The notes under the pieces are model-generated. The model saw only the letters and a list, made by a program, of their open reading frames with translations. It was not told the DNA's origin and ran no database searches. Positions 44,701-59,356 of a DNA stretch of 64,000 bases are shown piece after piece; within the stretch, counting starts at the first letter, position 1; each line of letters starts with the position of its first letter. The translations under genes and the position numbers were made by a program. This DNA is from Lamellibrachia columna (taxonomy: Eukaryota; Annelida; Polychaeta; Sabellida; Siboglinidae), in NCBI GenBank assembly GCA_963662155.1, contig OY759265.1:11757429-11821428 (forward strand), in the 5' to 3' direction.

Positions 44701-45069
44701 TCAAACCTACCTAGTATCTATTGCAACATGCTAGCTCATTTGTGCAACTGTTGTATGTAGTTTTTGCGTGAAATCATCAAACTATTAAATTACTTTAAAT
44801 GTTTGGTCAAACAATAATTGAAGTAAAAATGGAAATGCTGAATTCACAAATTTCCCCGTGTTTACCATTTTAGATATCCAATATTTTGAGGCTTACCAGA
44901 TCTAATGACTAAAGTCAGTTCTTTCAATGATTTGAACAAACAGGAATTTTTTATTAAATCGGCTGTGGATGTTACATAAACTATTCACTCACTACATATT
45001 TAGACATCAATGAACCAGGTTTGCGAAAGGCTACATCAGTTGAGGATGAAGTTTTAAGTGAGAAAAATC

Positions 45070-45375
45070 TTGAGATTTAGTAGTTACGAGCTTGAGATGA
45101 TTTTAAAGTAATGTGGAGTTCGGTCCAGATTTTGGGCGCAGCGACAGAGAAAGCACACTTGATTCTGCACTTAGTTCTGAGAACAAAAATCATTTGTGAG
45201 ATAGATGATCCAAGCTGCCTGGGGATAGTTGTAGGATGCAGGTGACTAACGAGACAGCTGCAACAGGAAGACTCCATCAAACTGTCCACTCTTGCATGTC
45301 ACGCTCTTTCAACAATCAACCACCCAGTTTGATTGGGAAGCCAATGGAACTGTTTAAGTAGGGATAGTGATGATG
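45070..45375 (-). pseudogene. Non-LTR retrotransposon C-terminal fragment
   Basis: Minus-strand translation LLKQFHWLPNQ, then SSISQMIFVLRTKCRIKCAF and SVAAPKIWTELHITLKSSQA, the standard 'LHWLP ... FSVAAPKLWNELP' end of CR1/L2-type reverse transcriptases. One stop lies between the pieces. Confidence 0.7.
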
Positions 45376-46587
45376 TGAAATAAAGGTTGGTGTCAATTAC
45401 TCTGACCAATCACATTTTTAATCAATGTAGTTGGAATTGCTTAAAGTTTAGTAACTCATACATTGCACAAAAGGAAAAGGCTGCCCGTCAACATTATTAA
45501 AACATTTATTTTCATTTTATCAAAACAGTATTTTTATATCGAGTCACAAAGTGCAAAACATTTCCTCACTTCCCTCCCCCCTCTATACGCACACATACAA
45601 CCTAAAATAAATACCAACTAGTTTAGCAGAAAATAACCCCAAAGTAGCTTAATCAGGCAAAATAATACCAAACTCTATGTATAATACCAATACAATAAAA
45701 ACAATATTTTCATCCACCTAAACCCAACTGCCCAACCCAATGTGTTTATGTAAACGATTAGATTTCAGCAGTAGCTATCAACCTGTTACGTAGCCAACAA
45801 TTCCTGAAAGTAGTACAGAAAATGAATATCAAACCAGCATAAGTTATATTACAGTAGCATACACTAGAAGGCATACAGCTATTCAACATGTACACATTTG
45901 TACACAGCATGCATTGGAACATGATCCATTGTTTAGGTCAGTGAACCAAATACACAGACATGCACATACCTTATCACACATCCATAACATATAACAAATT
46001 AGCCATCCATGACCATGGAGATTCATTATCTTTTTCACACAGTTTCCTACATGAGTGTGACAGTAGCTGTGCCTCAAGCCAGTACCTAACCGAATATCAA
46101 ACATTTGGCATAAACAATCTTGAAAGTCATACCACTGTCTGTATGTTCATATCCACTGTCTGTATGTTCATATCCACACAGCTGTAAGGTTGAGAGGGTG
46201 TCAATTACTGAGAAATCAAATTTTTAATTATACTAGCCGGAATTGTTTAATTACAATACAAATAAACAGATGTCGTTGTTGTGAAGATAGACTGGCGACT
46301 GTAATATATTAATAATTAATATTTTCTAGTCAATTTTACCATTTCTCTCTGTAACTTTTCGACAGCTTTCAGTTGTTATCATTAGGCTGACATTTTACAA
46401 AGAAAAAGAGAACGATGACTGAGAAAAATGAGTAAAAGATACTATAACACAGATTCTTGGTTTTGCATTCATAAAAAAAATCAACTACAGTTAGTGAGTT
46501 AGTGAGCACTATTTTACAATGTTTTACAGACTTGTGGTTTTCAAATGATGTTCATTATAGTAGGATATTCCTTGAAGGCTATTCAAA

Positions 46588-46780
46588 GCTATGTATACAC
46601 ACAGTACACACAGACACATGTATACACACAGTACACACACACATGTATACACACAGTACACACACACACACGTACACACACACACATGTATACACACACA
46701 CACGTATACACACAGTACACACACACATATGTATTGTATACACACAGTACACACACATATACACACACACACGTATACAC

Positions 46781-46816
<36 letters not shown>

Positions 46817-46896
46817 TACACACAGTACACACACACATATGTATTGTATACACACAGTACACACACACATATACACACACACACACACGTACACAC

Positions 46897-46973
<77 letters not shown>

Positions 46974-47785
46974 ATACACAGTACACACACATGTATACAC
47001 ACAGTACACACACACACACATGTATACACACAGTACACACACATGTATACACACACATGTATACACACAATACACACACACACATGTATACACACAGTAC
47101 ATAGTACATACATACACATGTATACACACAGTACACACATGTATACACACAGTACACACATGTATACACACATACGTATACACACATGTATACACACAGT
47201 ACACACACACATGTATACACACAGTACACACACACATGTATACACACAGTACACACACATGTATTGTATACACACAGTACACACACACGTATACACACAC
47301 ACATGTATATACACACACACATGTATACACACAGTACACACACACATGTATACACACACATGTATACACACACATGTATACACACAGTACATAGTACATA
47401 CATACACATGTATACACACAGTACACACACATATACACACATGTATACGCACAGTACACACACACATGTATACACACATACACACACACGTATACACACA
47501 GTACACACACATGTATACACATAGTACACACACGTGTGTACACACAGTACACACACATGTATACACACAGTACACACACACGTATACACACATGTATACA
47601 CACACATGTATACACACAGTACATACATGTATACACACAGTACACACACATGTATACACACACACGTATACACACAGTATAACACAGTACACACACATGT
47701 ATACACACAGTACAAACACATGTATACACACAGTACACACACATATGTACAAACAGTACACACACATGTACACACACACACACAT

Positions 47786-47832
<47 letters not shown>

Positions 47833-47940
47833 CACACACACACACACACACATGTACACACACACATGTACACACACACATGTACACACACACACACGCA
47901 CACGTATACACACAGTACACACTCACAGGTATACACACAG
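46588..47940. repeat. 1.35-kb CA-rich satellite/microsatellite
   Basis: Composite of (CA)n and ATGTATACACACAGTACACA units of about 20 bp, with pure (CA) runs at 46890-46970 and 47800-47860. Open in all frames, so the 481-, 470- and 449-aa ORFs mean nothing. Confidence 0.97.
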
Positions 47941-48173
47941 CTTCATATCACACATCAGTCAATACTCAAACATTAACACTGTTCAAGTAACGTCTCCCAA
48001 CAATAGCACAGATCACTCCAATGTACAGTATATATATGTCGTGTTTGTCATGTCAGCTGAGAAACTAATAATCCGTGTGTCACTAATAAACAAACAATCA
48101 AAACGTGACCTTTCCAGAACATCTCCAGCATGGCAAGCAAAATGGCTGTGGATACTACCCTATGAAGTTGCTA

Positions 48174-49259
48174 CTATTGCAGCCGTATGGAGTTCATACG
48201 TAACTGATCTATGACAGTGAACCCTTCAAAGTGGCTACTCCTCAATGCTAGATGCGTCCCATCAATCTCAATATTCTTCATCGTGAACTGAATCATGGCC
48301 TCGTCTTCCACTTTTGATGACGCCAAAACTGCACTGCACGATTTCAGACGCACCACTTTTAGAGTGATATCGCCAGCCGGGCTGGAGTCGGTGATTGTGA
48401 ACCGGAAGCAGGGTGCAGTGCCACGCACGACTGCATCGCGACTAACATCGACACCCGGAACGCTTCGAGAGCGAACGTGCAGATTGCCGTCAGCACCGAT
48501 GTAGCAGCAGATGCCAGAGATGGAGTCAGGTCGACTCGCCTGGGTCACACGGAGGCACACCTCTAAACCTAGTCCCGGTTTCTCGGGCGTCGGTGGCTCT
48601 GTCGGAACTTCAAGGAACTCAACACGTCCAGAGATCTCCACCGAATGTCCCGGCTGTGCCAACATCTCGTCTTTTGAAACAAGCATTCCATGTTGCATAA
48701 CCACAGCTTCGTTGCCAAGGTAAACCTTTTCCCCAGTCTGATAGTGCACGACCTTCCACTTTTCGGCTTGGAAGACAAAGTAGTCCTGCTCTGATGTTGA
48801 ACTGTGCTTCTTTGCGGCAAATTCCGCTGCTAATTTGGCACTCAGGTCATAGAAGACCTTGTGCTTTGGAAACATTTGCCGAATATAAAGTAGATCTGAC
48901 ACAGGCACGTCATCGGTGCTTGGGGAAAATAACGTCAACGACGCACCTGTCATCTCCATGAGCCATTTTAGTGCCGGAGCCGACTGCTTCGCGAACACCG
49001 CTCGAATGTTCAGTGTGATCGCCATCTTGATGTTGCGGTGTTCGATGAGATCATGCATGGCCTTCACCATTGACCAGTCGTATTTGTCATTGTCCTTGTC
49101 AGCGGTCCAACCATTTGTCCAGCCAAACGCGACGGTGCTGCGAGGGAAGATCTCACTGCACAGACGGAAGAAGCGTTGAGGGTCGAGGGGTTTGTTGGGG
49201 GCCAAGTGCCAGTTCGGACCCTCCAGGAGCTCTGCGCTCAAGTGCACCGGTACATGTAA
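48174..49259 (-). CDS. FAM151: FAM151 exon 4 (stop)
   Basis: Residues 171-531. Finishes DUF2181 (LLEGPNWHLAP, FGWTNGWTADKDND, IKMAITLNIRAVF, LTLFSPSTDDVPVSDLLYIR), then the C-terminal domain (YFVFQAEKWKVVHYQTGEKV, HSVEISGRVEFLEVP, CLRVTQASRPDSISGICCYI, HLALRSSHFEGFTVIDQLRM). Acceptor GGTTGTTTCAG; stop TAG at 48174-48176. GC-rich against its surroundings. Confidence 0.93.
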   Translation of the reverse strand, partial: LHVPVHLSAELLEGPNWHLAPNKPLDPQRFFRLCSEIFPRSTVAFGWTNGWTADKDNDKYDWSMVKAMHDLIEHRNIKMAITLNIRAVFAKQSAPALKWLMEMTGASLTLFSPSTDDVPVSDLLYIRQMFPKHKVFYDLSAKLAAEFAAKKHSSTSEQDYFVFQAEKWKVVHYQTGEKVYLGNEAVVMQHGMLVSKDEMLAQPGHSVEISGRVEFLEVPTEPPTPEKPGLGLEVCLRVTQASRPDSISGICCYIGADGNLHVRSRSVPGVDVSRDAVVRGTAPCFRFTITDSSPAGDITLKVVRLKSCSAVLASSKVEDEAMIQFTMKNIEIDGTHLALRSSHFEGFTVIDQLRMNSIRLQ

Positions 49260-52200
49260 CTGAAACAACCAATCAGTTCGTAACATGAGAGAGGGAGAGA
49301 GACAAACCGAGCCATTGGCAAAACTACTGCTTAAAGCGAAGCAAAAGTCACGGTTTTGGGGTTATGCACGTAAAAGAGTGCATCTAAAATCAAGAATAGG
49401 TTTACTCAGAGACTAGTTTAGTAAGCAAGGGCCAAAATATGTTACATAAGTTGAGCTTGGATGCAAACAGCCTGACCATATCCTATCTGCAAGTATAAGA
49501 TTATGTGTTAATAAGCAGATTTTTATTTGGTGAGTGAATATTGCCATGCTACATACACTCGTGACGTAGGGTTATCTAACAGAATGGCACCACTCATGAA
49601 ATTAAAATGTTGTGTGTTCAACAAGGTTTTCCTAGTAAATCACTGGCGTGATATTCTTAATTATAGTTGCAAATGGTTGTTTTAGTAATTCCTAGTGCAT
49701 AGGCCCAAAACCATGACTTTTGTTTCCCTTTATACAATTTTATCCATGCTCAATTATGTATTTTAAATTGAATTTTACATGACATTACAAGTTTAAAGGT
49801 AAAATGTCTAATCACATTTTCTCATGAAATCATATTAATGTATAATGTCTTTTAGTGAACTAACATTTCTTCATATAATTTCAGTTGTCTGTTTAAATCG
49901 AATGTCTCAACTCGAATATCATGTTTACATTGCAGTCTGAATGTGGGGTCAGAATGGCAAGGTCAATGTTCATAAAAAGATAATGATCAATTTATACTTT
50001 TGATTTTGGCTCATTAAAATACATTTGGACTATGATTATACAACAAAACAATCAAACTCTGCACCTTTAATTTGCATGTCAGAAATGACACGAAGGCGTC
50101 AAGCTTTTGTGTGCCCCAGGAAGACTGTGCCACAGTAAGACTGTGCCCACATGAATTAGTAGATATTTGCCTCTCTATAACAGTCAATTGGTATAAAGAC
50201 CAACATTTCAACTCTCACACCAGAGCAAAAGGGTTAGACAGTTTCTAGTCGGTTTAACAATTTAAATCGTATACAGTTGGATCGGTACACTGAGGAGCTG
50301 TGGAGGATAAGAGAGTTTAAACAGGTGATGTTTAGTTGATGGCGAAATGCTATTATATTTCCTGCTGACTTACTGCCAATAAGAGGTGAGTTCTACAGTG
50401 TTGGTGCAGCATCTGAGAAAGTTCTACAACAGCAAATTTATTTATTGGAGATTATAAAAAGTATCATAAAATAATTTCTGCCAGAGATTGGCTACCTTCT
50501 CTTTGATGTCTCGCAGTTTCCCTAGCGACAATTCAACCGCCTCGATGCTCTTGAAGTCCAGTTTCAGGCCCCGGCCGGTCTTCAATGCAAAATCGAGCCA
50601 CTCATTGAAGGTGAGATCACTGTCGACATCTGGTGGGTGTGCCATGATTGCCTCAAGATGCTGGTCGTTTGTGTTCTGACCTCGAAGCAGGATGTCACCT
50701 TCTATCATCATGTAGTTACCTGAAACAAGAGGAAGATGTTTTCGCTAACCCTTCCTGAATCACTCATGTAGTCAACATAGGTTAAATCTACATTTTGACT
50801 AACCACTACAATCAAGTTCAACTATCAGGGCTTGACATTTGCCTGTAAAAAAATGTATGGTCAGGCACGTTGGCGAAGACCACCACTTGCCTGTATAGGT
50901 TAGTAGAATTTATGCATGGGCCAGGTAAGTTGGTGTAGCACTTGTCCGATCAAACATAGCAGCGTTACTAAACTTTTGACATTCAACATGCTTTTATCAA
51001 TATTTATTACACTATAAGTATAAATAAAAAAACGTCTCTTGCCCCTAGATTTTGTGAAATGTATAATGCCTATTAAGTCACCAGATGGCTGTACCGCTAA
51101 GCAATTATAGTCACCAGGGGCAGCATTGTTAGCAGACGGGAAATTAAATATACAATCTTTCATTTATTCACTAGTCTATACTCACGATTTGTTAGCTGTT
51201 TTTTTTTATGATATACACATTTCTGTTATCCCAAAAGCTGATGAGAAAGCGAGTCAGTCAACTGCCAGGCCAGCAGAATGTGTACTATCAATGCATAATT
51301 TCTTAGAAATGGAAGGCATGGAAAGTTGGAAACAGTGTATTGCAAACCTTACAAACAAACTGAAGGATGATATTAATAATTAATATTTGTACAATATTGG
51401 CATTAGGATTATGCTACAACCATACAACACATTTATGATTATTTGTATACACATGCATGCTTTGCATCAATTTCAACAAAGGTTTCAGGACAAGTAAAAA
51501 TTCTGGTCCGGCAAATAAAATGTCAAACCTTAATTACCTAAAACAATATGATGAGGAATAATCATGACTACAGTCTACAGGTGAATATTTATTTTGTTTT
51601 AAACTGCACTTACTTTGCTAAATAAACAACAAAGAGTTTTATTTCTATCACAGTATATGATTTGGCAATGCCAACCCTTATGGAGGTTAAGCTTTATCTA
51701 TATAATCATCTATTTAACTGCAATTAGCACAAACTAATGGCAATTACCATAAATAATTTGTAGCATCTGCTAAGATTACAGCATTACATAGCAGGGATAG
51801 GCAAAAGTATTGCATATTGCAGCATGGCAATACTAAATTTTGAGTATTGCCAAACTTATGTACAATACTTATAAAAAAGTACTATGCACAAGCCATCCCA
51901 TCCTTGCTACATACACATAAAAACATATCTAATCAACCGAGCACAAGTGCTCTAAATCTTCTGTGGTGCTCTCTGGAAAGTCAGATATTATAGACACCAC
52001 TAGTTTTATTTACATATTTACAATATCTATGTGACAAAAAGGGACCATGTTTGGCAGGATGACAGAGAACCAGCATCATAAGTGTATGTTAATGGACAAA
52101 CCAAGCAATAAAAAATAACCTGTTATTTTTTTGTGTGAACACCAAGGTGTGAACACCAAGTTACATCACTTGCATGAAAATTAGCCAGTACAAGTGACAT

Positions 52201-55200
52201 TAACACGTAGCCAGTACAAGTGACATTAACACGTAGCCAGTACAAGTGACATTAACACGTAGCCAGTGCATCTCCATGGCTTATTTTCCCAACAGGTGTT
52301 CCTTAGTTAGCAACAAATTACCTACAAGAAAACAATTCCTGACGCATTGTATTTGTAGCAACAAACTCTCTAGTACTTGTAGCAACAAACTCTCTAGTTT
52401 AAATCACTCAACAACAACAAAATCATTGATCTATATTTTTTTTTTTACTTCCGATTTTTTTAAATCACTGATTTATATGAATTCAGCACAAATAATTGTT
52501 TACATTGAGATCAACAGTTTTGTATGTTTTTTAATACAAAAGTACAAAGTGCGCACACTTGTGTAGCTGTATTGACACCAGATAGCCTGACAGTCAAATA
52601 TTTTATGACATTGTGTATGTCTGAGCTATTCCCTTTTTGAATGCAGTGAAGCCACACAAAGTTGTCTTCCAGATGAAGTATCTTTTCAAGTCAGAAGCCC
52701 TGAGTTAAAGTAACTGAGTAAATATGCTTTAGCAACGCATAAAATGTCTGTGCGAATTATTTAAAACTGACGTTTATTAACGCAAAATGACATTCATTGA
52801 CCAGCGCTGTTTTGCTGCCACATGTCGTGATATTCAATGATCGCTGACCTGTCTGTGGGATGTCGACGGTGCAATGATTAACGCAAAAGCAGGTCAGTCA
52901 TTAGCCGACGTGAGGGATAATAAAAATTGGCCTTCCTCTACGATAGCCGGGTACATGAACAGACATACTAAATTACCTGGGTCCCGGCTCTTAGCAAAAA
53001 CCCTGCACGTAACATAAATTTCCAAAAAAATTCATTTTACCCATTTACCCATTTTCAAGATAGAAATAAAACTATATTTTATGTTAATTTAAAAAGTTAT
53101 GAAATACGTATACTTATGCCATTGTGTTACAATGAATTTGAAAAAAAAACAACAATATTAATTGTAAAGTTATAGTAAAAAAAAATAGAATTTCAATGTC
53201 ACACACGTAATACAAATTTCCTAAAAAATTATTTTTTCCAAAATAATTTTTATTTGTAATGCTATGTTACATGTGTGACACCTGATACCTATATATGATG
53301 GCAGAATGTAATTTCAGGGGTTTTAATTCCTATAATTTAGTTGTTAATATGTGACAAGTTCACACGTGTCACACACGTAATGAAAATGTGTCATGTATGT
53401 AATGCCACATTTATATTTTTTATGAAAAAAAACAACAACCAATCACAGCCATATGCATATTCATAGTATACATATACACATATGCTTAATTATGATAAAG
53501 CAACTTATTAACATACTTCCATAACTTCAGTTATGGAAGTAAAAAAATTAAAACATTCAGCAATAAATTGACATGGATCTGCAGTTTTAAAAATGTTATC
53601 TGAACGTCACACACGCAATGCTGGAATCGCCCCACTAGGTGTCGCTGGTAATCTACCTAGCATCAAAAATAGTTGTGTTTTGACCATTAGAAGTTTGTCA
53701 TTCAATGTCATGCTGTTGTGATGAACACAACCAAATATTTACTTACTTTATTAAACTCTATCACGATTTTTCTATTTGAAACAAATTCCGTTTAAAAACA
53801 GGATAATCGTATGTACACCTCCCAAAATCATACACTAAATATGTACAGTGTGGTCAAGTCTGTACACTATATATGTACAATGTGGTCTGGTCTGTACACT
53901 ATATATGTACAGTGTGGTCTGGTCTGTACACTATATATGTACAGTGTGGTCTGGTCTGTACACTATATATGTACAATGTGGTCTGGTCTGTACACTATAT
54001 ATGCCTGAAATAGTTTAGTAGGATGCAACCCCCGAATAGTAGCATATAAGGACACAATGTCACATTAAGTTTGCATGTTTATATTGTTTGACAAATAATT
54101 TTTTGGGACAAATTTTGAAGGAGTCAAACCCCCCAAACCTACACACAGTGTCAAACTGCAAAAGAAAGGAAATTCATGTGTATACTATAATGGTTTATTT
54201 GGCAAATAATATTTCCAATCTTATGTTGGACATTGGGTGACTGCATTATCAAACTTTCATATGTACACGTTACACTCATCTTTAAATCACGACTATCAAC
54301 TCAAATATAAAAATACACATTTGACATAATTTATGTTAACGTGTGGCAAAAAAAATTATGTAACCAAAAACCAAGAATATCCTGTCTGGAAATATTAGAA
54401 TATATTAGATAAGTGTTTGCTCTGACGGTCATAAAGTATGTCGTGCTCAGGGGGCGGGGTGTCTAGGCAAGCAGTAAAGAGCATTACATGGGGCGGGGGG
54501 GTCTAGGCAAGCAGTACAGAGCAATACATGGGGCCGGGGTGTCTAGGCAAGCAGTACAGAGCATTATATGGGGCGAGGGTGTCTAGGTAAGCAGTACAGA
54601 GCATTACATGGGGCGGGGGTGTCTAGGCAAGCAGTACAGAGCATTACATGGGGCGAGGGTGTCTAGGTAAGCAGTACAGAACTTTATGAAGGTGTCTTGG
54701 TGATATTATGTACAGTCGAACCTTGCTATTAAGACCACCCACAGGACTGGGCCCGTGACCTAAATAGCGAGATAACCTTATGAATATGGGCACTGAAGCA
54801 TCATGGGAACTGGGAAAATTGCTATACAGATGCATGTCATTTTAACAGTAGGGATACAATTATGTACTTGCTTTTCCTAATATATGTTAAGTAAAGTGAG
54901 CATGCAATGTACTATGATTTTATAAAATCATGTACTTTATCTATGTAGGTCCCTACACTTTCCTTATTCGTTAATGTATTGGTTAATTTGGCATCATTAC
55001 ATAAATAAAAAAAGTTAAATTCTTATATAGCACGGTATCCAGTCTCAAAGCGCTTTACACTTCACCCCGTGGCAGACCTGTTCATTCCAAGGCCATTTAA
55101 ACTTTTCCTGGAAGCATTCGGTCAAACTGCAATTACTGCGCAAAGACTATTTGTTAACATATCCACCACTGTCTGTATTGCCAGGTACAGCAGTGAGATT

Positions 55201-58200
55201 TGAAACCGGGTTCTCTCAATTGAGAGTCCGGCATTCTAACCGGTATGCTATCGCGCCCCACATTATATAAACAGCTGATTACAGAAAGAATTATTGGCGA
55301 TCATCTGCCAATTAAACTAATATTGTTTTGCCCACTCTACTGCTGAGCTCTCAAGTCATTCAACAAACAATCAGGCTCCAAGTGGACGGTGCCCTATTGT
55401 TAGCGTCAAAGACTGCCCCATGCGTTTCTTCTTTTATTGTTTTCCGAGGTATACTGGTCACTGTGCAAACATGCCTAGTGCCTAACTTCGTACTGATATG
55501 GACAGAGTCGTCTTTGACGAATGTCAAATTGATATCTTGTCGTTTCCTATTGGCTGGTTTGTTGTTCTCGAAGTCTCAAACACATCGAGAATGTGCTCGT
55601 TTTTAAAATATGTCCCATTTTGGACAACAATAGGCCATTGGGCCAATATCGTAAATTTCATCCAACCGCAGATGGATTTTCCTATTGGCATTGCTATCTC
55701 TGATTATATAGATTTTTTACTTTTAAACTCATTCCTGACACGTCTTTTTTGAAAATCATACTGCATGGTCTTCTTGTATTGGCTAATTTAGCCTGATTGT
55801 ATAACAACTACATGTAGAATTCTTTGGCGATCATCTAGATTAAAAGGATTTCATTTGCCTCATCTCGTTGCCCGACAACGCTTATAGAGCTCAGGCTGCG
55901 CCATATTGTTAGCATCGAAGCCCGGACCATGAAGGATGTGAGTTCAAAATCTACCCATCCAATAAGAATTTGAGCTTAAATGATTGGGGTCTTGCTTCTT
56001 TTATTGTTTTCTCAAGCTTACTGGTCACTGTGTAAACACGCTAAGTGCTTGGATTAGTCTTGTTTGTGTCACGTTTGACTGATGGACATGTGGCTGGTCG
56101 GCCATCTATGACGCTAATCATGGCTGCTCGGCGGTGACTGACCGTAACGGGGGAATATGGCAATTTTGTACTGGTACTGACTATATTCCTGAATAACGAG
56201 GTGACTGTACAGTGTACCACTGAGGTGCCCGTAAACCGAGGTTCGACTGTAAATTGTAATGGTAAAAAAGATTTTAACTGATTATGCACATGTGAAATTA
56301 AGTTTTTTTCAATGATCATGCTGAATTTATTACAAATTGTTTGTTTTTGTTTATTATACAGGCTTATATTCTAGTACCTGAACTATATATCAATACAGAG
56401 TCTTTACAGACGTGTGTTGAATATTAAATAAGTCTATGCATTTTGAGGTGGGGATTGTAGGGGGCTTTTTAATTTTATCAAAGTTTTTGGTGGGTGCATG
56501 GGCCAGCAAAATAAAACATTACAAATTTCCAAAAATAGTTTGACATACTTTGAGGATGTCCCCTAACAACGATATTCAACTGTCACTGACTCTGCGCTAC
56601 AGTGTTGAGTGGCACACATTAATCTATTTTATGTACTAGAGCTGCACAGTGGTGTTCTATCTACTGTAAATCAGAAGTTTGCCATTCCTACACAAATGCC
56701 AACTGAGCCACAGGTTGTAGGAACAAGAGGACATGAGAACTTGCAAAATGGTCATATCTGGGAACCAGACAGCCTAGATGAGCCTAAGACCAGTGACGAT
56801 GGGTCCATTACCAATTAAAGTTAAGTTTCTGTATGCAAGCCCCATAGATTCCAGCAAACAATCTCATTGGTTAAACTACCAACTAAAAATCAGCATTTCA
56901 ACAGGTCAATCTGCCAAGGGATACTCGGAACCCCTGGCGGCGAGGTTGGGACCTACCTTTCAACACCTGCTGCATGGCCGTGCGACTATTGACGCCGTGC
57001 AGCCACGTGATCTCGCTGCCATCGTAGTGGGGCTGTGGGAAGTGGTCAAGCAGGTCTGCATCGGTGCCAGACAATGGCCGCTGGGTCACTCCAGAGAAGA
57101 AACTCGGAAGAAAACCTGTGGAACAGTGATGCGTTCATGTGCCAATCTTTTACAAAAACAAACTTACAGAACTTGTATATATGTATGTATGCACAGTCAG
57201 GCCCTTAGCCAGAGACCCGTCTGCCTGTCTTGAAGATGGGCAAATGTGTTACGATGACAGCTAAAACAAAAATAAAAGACGGGTTTTCTTTTTACAAGAT
57301 GAATTTTTTCAAATAAAATTGTTTGAACTGTCTTGACTTAGTGATGACTTAGGGCACGTGGTCATGATTCGACGAATGTTGTCGGCGGCAGAATAACGTA
57401 TACAGCCGATCTATGACTATATATTTTTAACCTTGACATCGTTGGAAAGTAATGATACTGCAGTTGATATCTATTTATTGTAATCGTGTGTCATTGGTTG
57501 GGAAACGCGTTTATGTGGCGAGTTCAAAATGACACCTGATGCTTTTTTCGTAAACGTGAATAAAAGCAGCGTTCCTATGATTGTCCCTGAACAGTCCGAT
57601 TCAGCATCCTTTGTTACGCTGGTGGAGATCCATAATGTTGATGTGCCTGTCGCTAGTAACCGTGACGCTACTGTATTGTCAGCTTTGTCGCCCACTGCTG
57701 GCACTCCACAGTGGCCACGCGTGATCGCGGTAGATTTCGAAATCGAGTCTGATTCGGGCTCCGATTCACATACATAACCATGTGTAGGCCCTACTATCGG
57801 CAGCAGTTTCCCGGTTTCTCAACTCAAACGGCAGGCAAACCACCAACGATTAGGCTGTGCTCATTCTAGTAAATTCATATTGTTTTTTGTCCAATAGGCA
57901 ATACTGAATCTGGATGATTGCTGTTTTAGCAAATAAGTAATGTTTCAATGTATTACTTTCAAAACAAGTTATAGTGCTATATCTTCTATTTTTATTTGTT
58001 GTATTGCTTTACTTTTAGTGTAAAGCATTTGATTTTGAGTGTGATTGTAATCATATTAATTTTTTTCATAATAGACGTATTTGCATGCATGTACTTAAAG
58101 TCTTAAGATGCTTCAAACATTACTTCCATGTTTATATATTTAAAATAAAGTTTCAAGTTACTTTTTCATGAACCTTCGTGTGTTGGTTCTTCTATTATTA

Positions 58201-59305
58201 TTATTGTGTAGGCAGGGTTGTTTGATTTAAATCATTTTATTTAAATCATTGATTTAAATCATGATTTAAATCACTCCAAAAAAATCATTGATTTATGACT
58301 TTTTTTTACTTACGGTTTTTTTAATTGCTGATTTATATGAATTTAACACAAATAATTGTTTACAAGCATCGAGATCAACAAAGTTTTGTATGTTTTTTAA
58401 TACAAAAAGTGCGCACACTTGTGTAGCTGTATTGTCACCAGATAGCCTGATAGTCAAATAATTTATGACATTGTGTACGTTTTAGCTATTCCCTTTCTGA
58501 ATGCATTGAAGCCACACAAACTTGTCTTCCAGAGGAAGTATCTTTTCAACACAGAAGCCTTGAGTTAAAGTCCACTTATAGTTTGTGCTAGTTGTTACTA
58601 ATTCAGTATGTTGACTCAGTTGTTTAATACTATACCAGTTTGTATTCTGGTTAAAGACCCTTAGAGTACACAGAGCCCTGGACAGGTGCTAATCCACCCT
58701 ATAGGCAAACAATAATTACCACTGCTACAGCCACAGACACACAGCATGCTTTCCTTTCCAAGACAGATTATGCAACGTCAGGGGGTGAGGCCTTGTGAAC
58801 ATTGTCTAATGTCTTTATATAAGCAAAAATCATGTACCCTCTGTTAAGACAAGTACCCAAATCGATTTGAATAGAACATGTTTGAAAGAGTTTACAAATT
58901 TAAACATCTATATAAATATCTATATACCAGATTTAAAAAAAATAAATAAATCCGATTTAAATAAAAAATCAGATTTTTTTTATTTTTTAAATAAAAATCA
59001 GATTTTTTTTATTTTTTAAATAAAAATCATGATTTTTGTCAACCCTGTGTGTAGGTGATAACAACCTTGCTGCACAGCTAGTAAGACTCGACTGGGCCAA
59101 TAATGGTTAAACCGGACTTGGAAAAAACCTAATTCGGCCAATAATGGCTGTCATTTGCTCAACTTGCATTGGCCTACCAGTGCTAAAACCAAATGGGCCA
59201 ATAATGGCTATCATTATATAAACCAGCATTGGTTTTCTTAGAATGTTCAAGACTGGCCAAATTTTATTTCTGGCAAAGGTGCACAGTACATAGTATAAAA
59301 TTGTG

Positions 59306-59356
<51 letters not shown>

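Larger units (their letters stand above)
41356..48173. other. Intergenic region between the two genes
   Basis: 6.8 kb from the LRR gene start to the FAM151 stop. It should contain the LRR promoter and the FAM151 3' UTR. A C10-(TC)n tract lies at 41938-41980, TTGCCATTGGCATTGGC-like repeats at 41810-41850. The rest is retrotransposon fragments, a hairpin and the CA satellite. No gene is supported. Confidence 0.6.

Noticed and set aside
46524..47990. Very long ORFs (481, 470, 449, 447 aa) on both strands
   Set aside because: They are translations of a CA-rich satellite with no stops in any frame (TH/YT or VC repeats).
48295..49288. Plus-strand ORFs of 69 to 87 aa
   Set aside because: They are antisense shadows of FAM151 exon 4.
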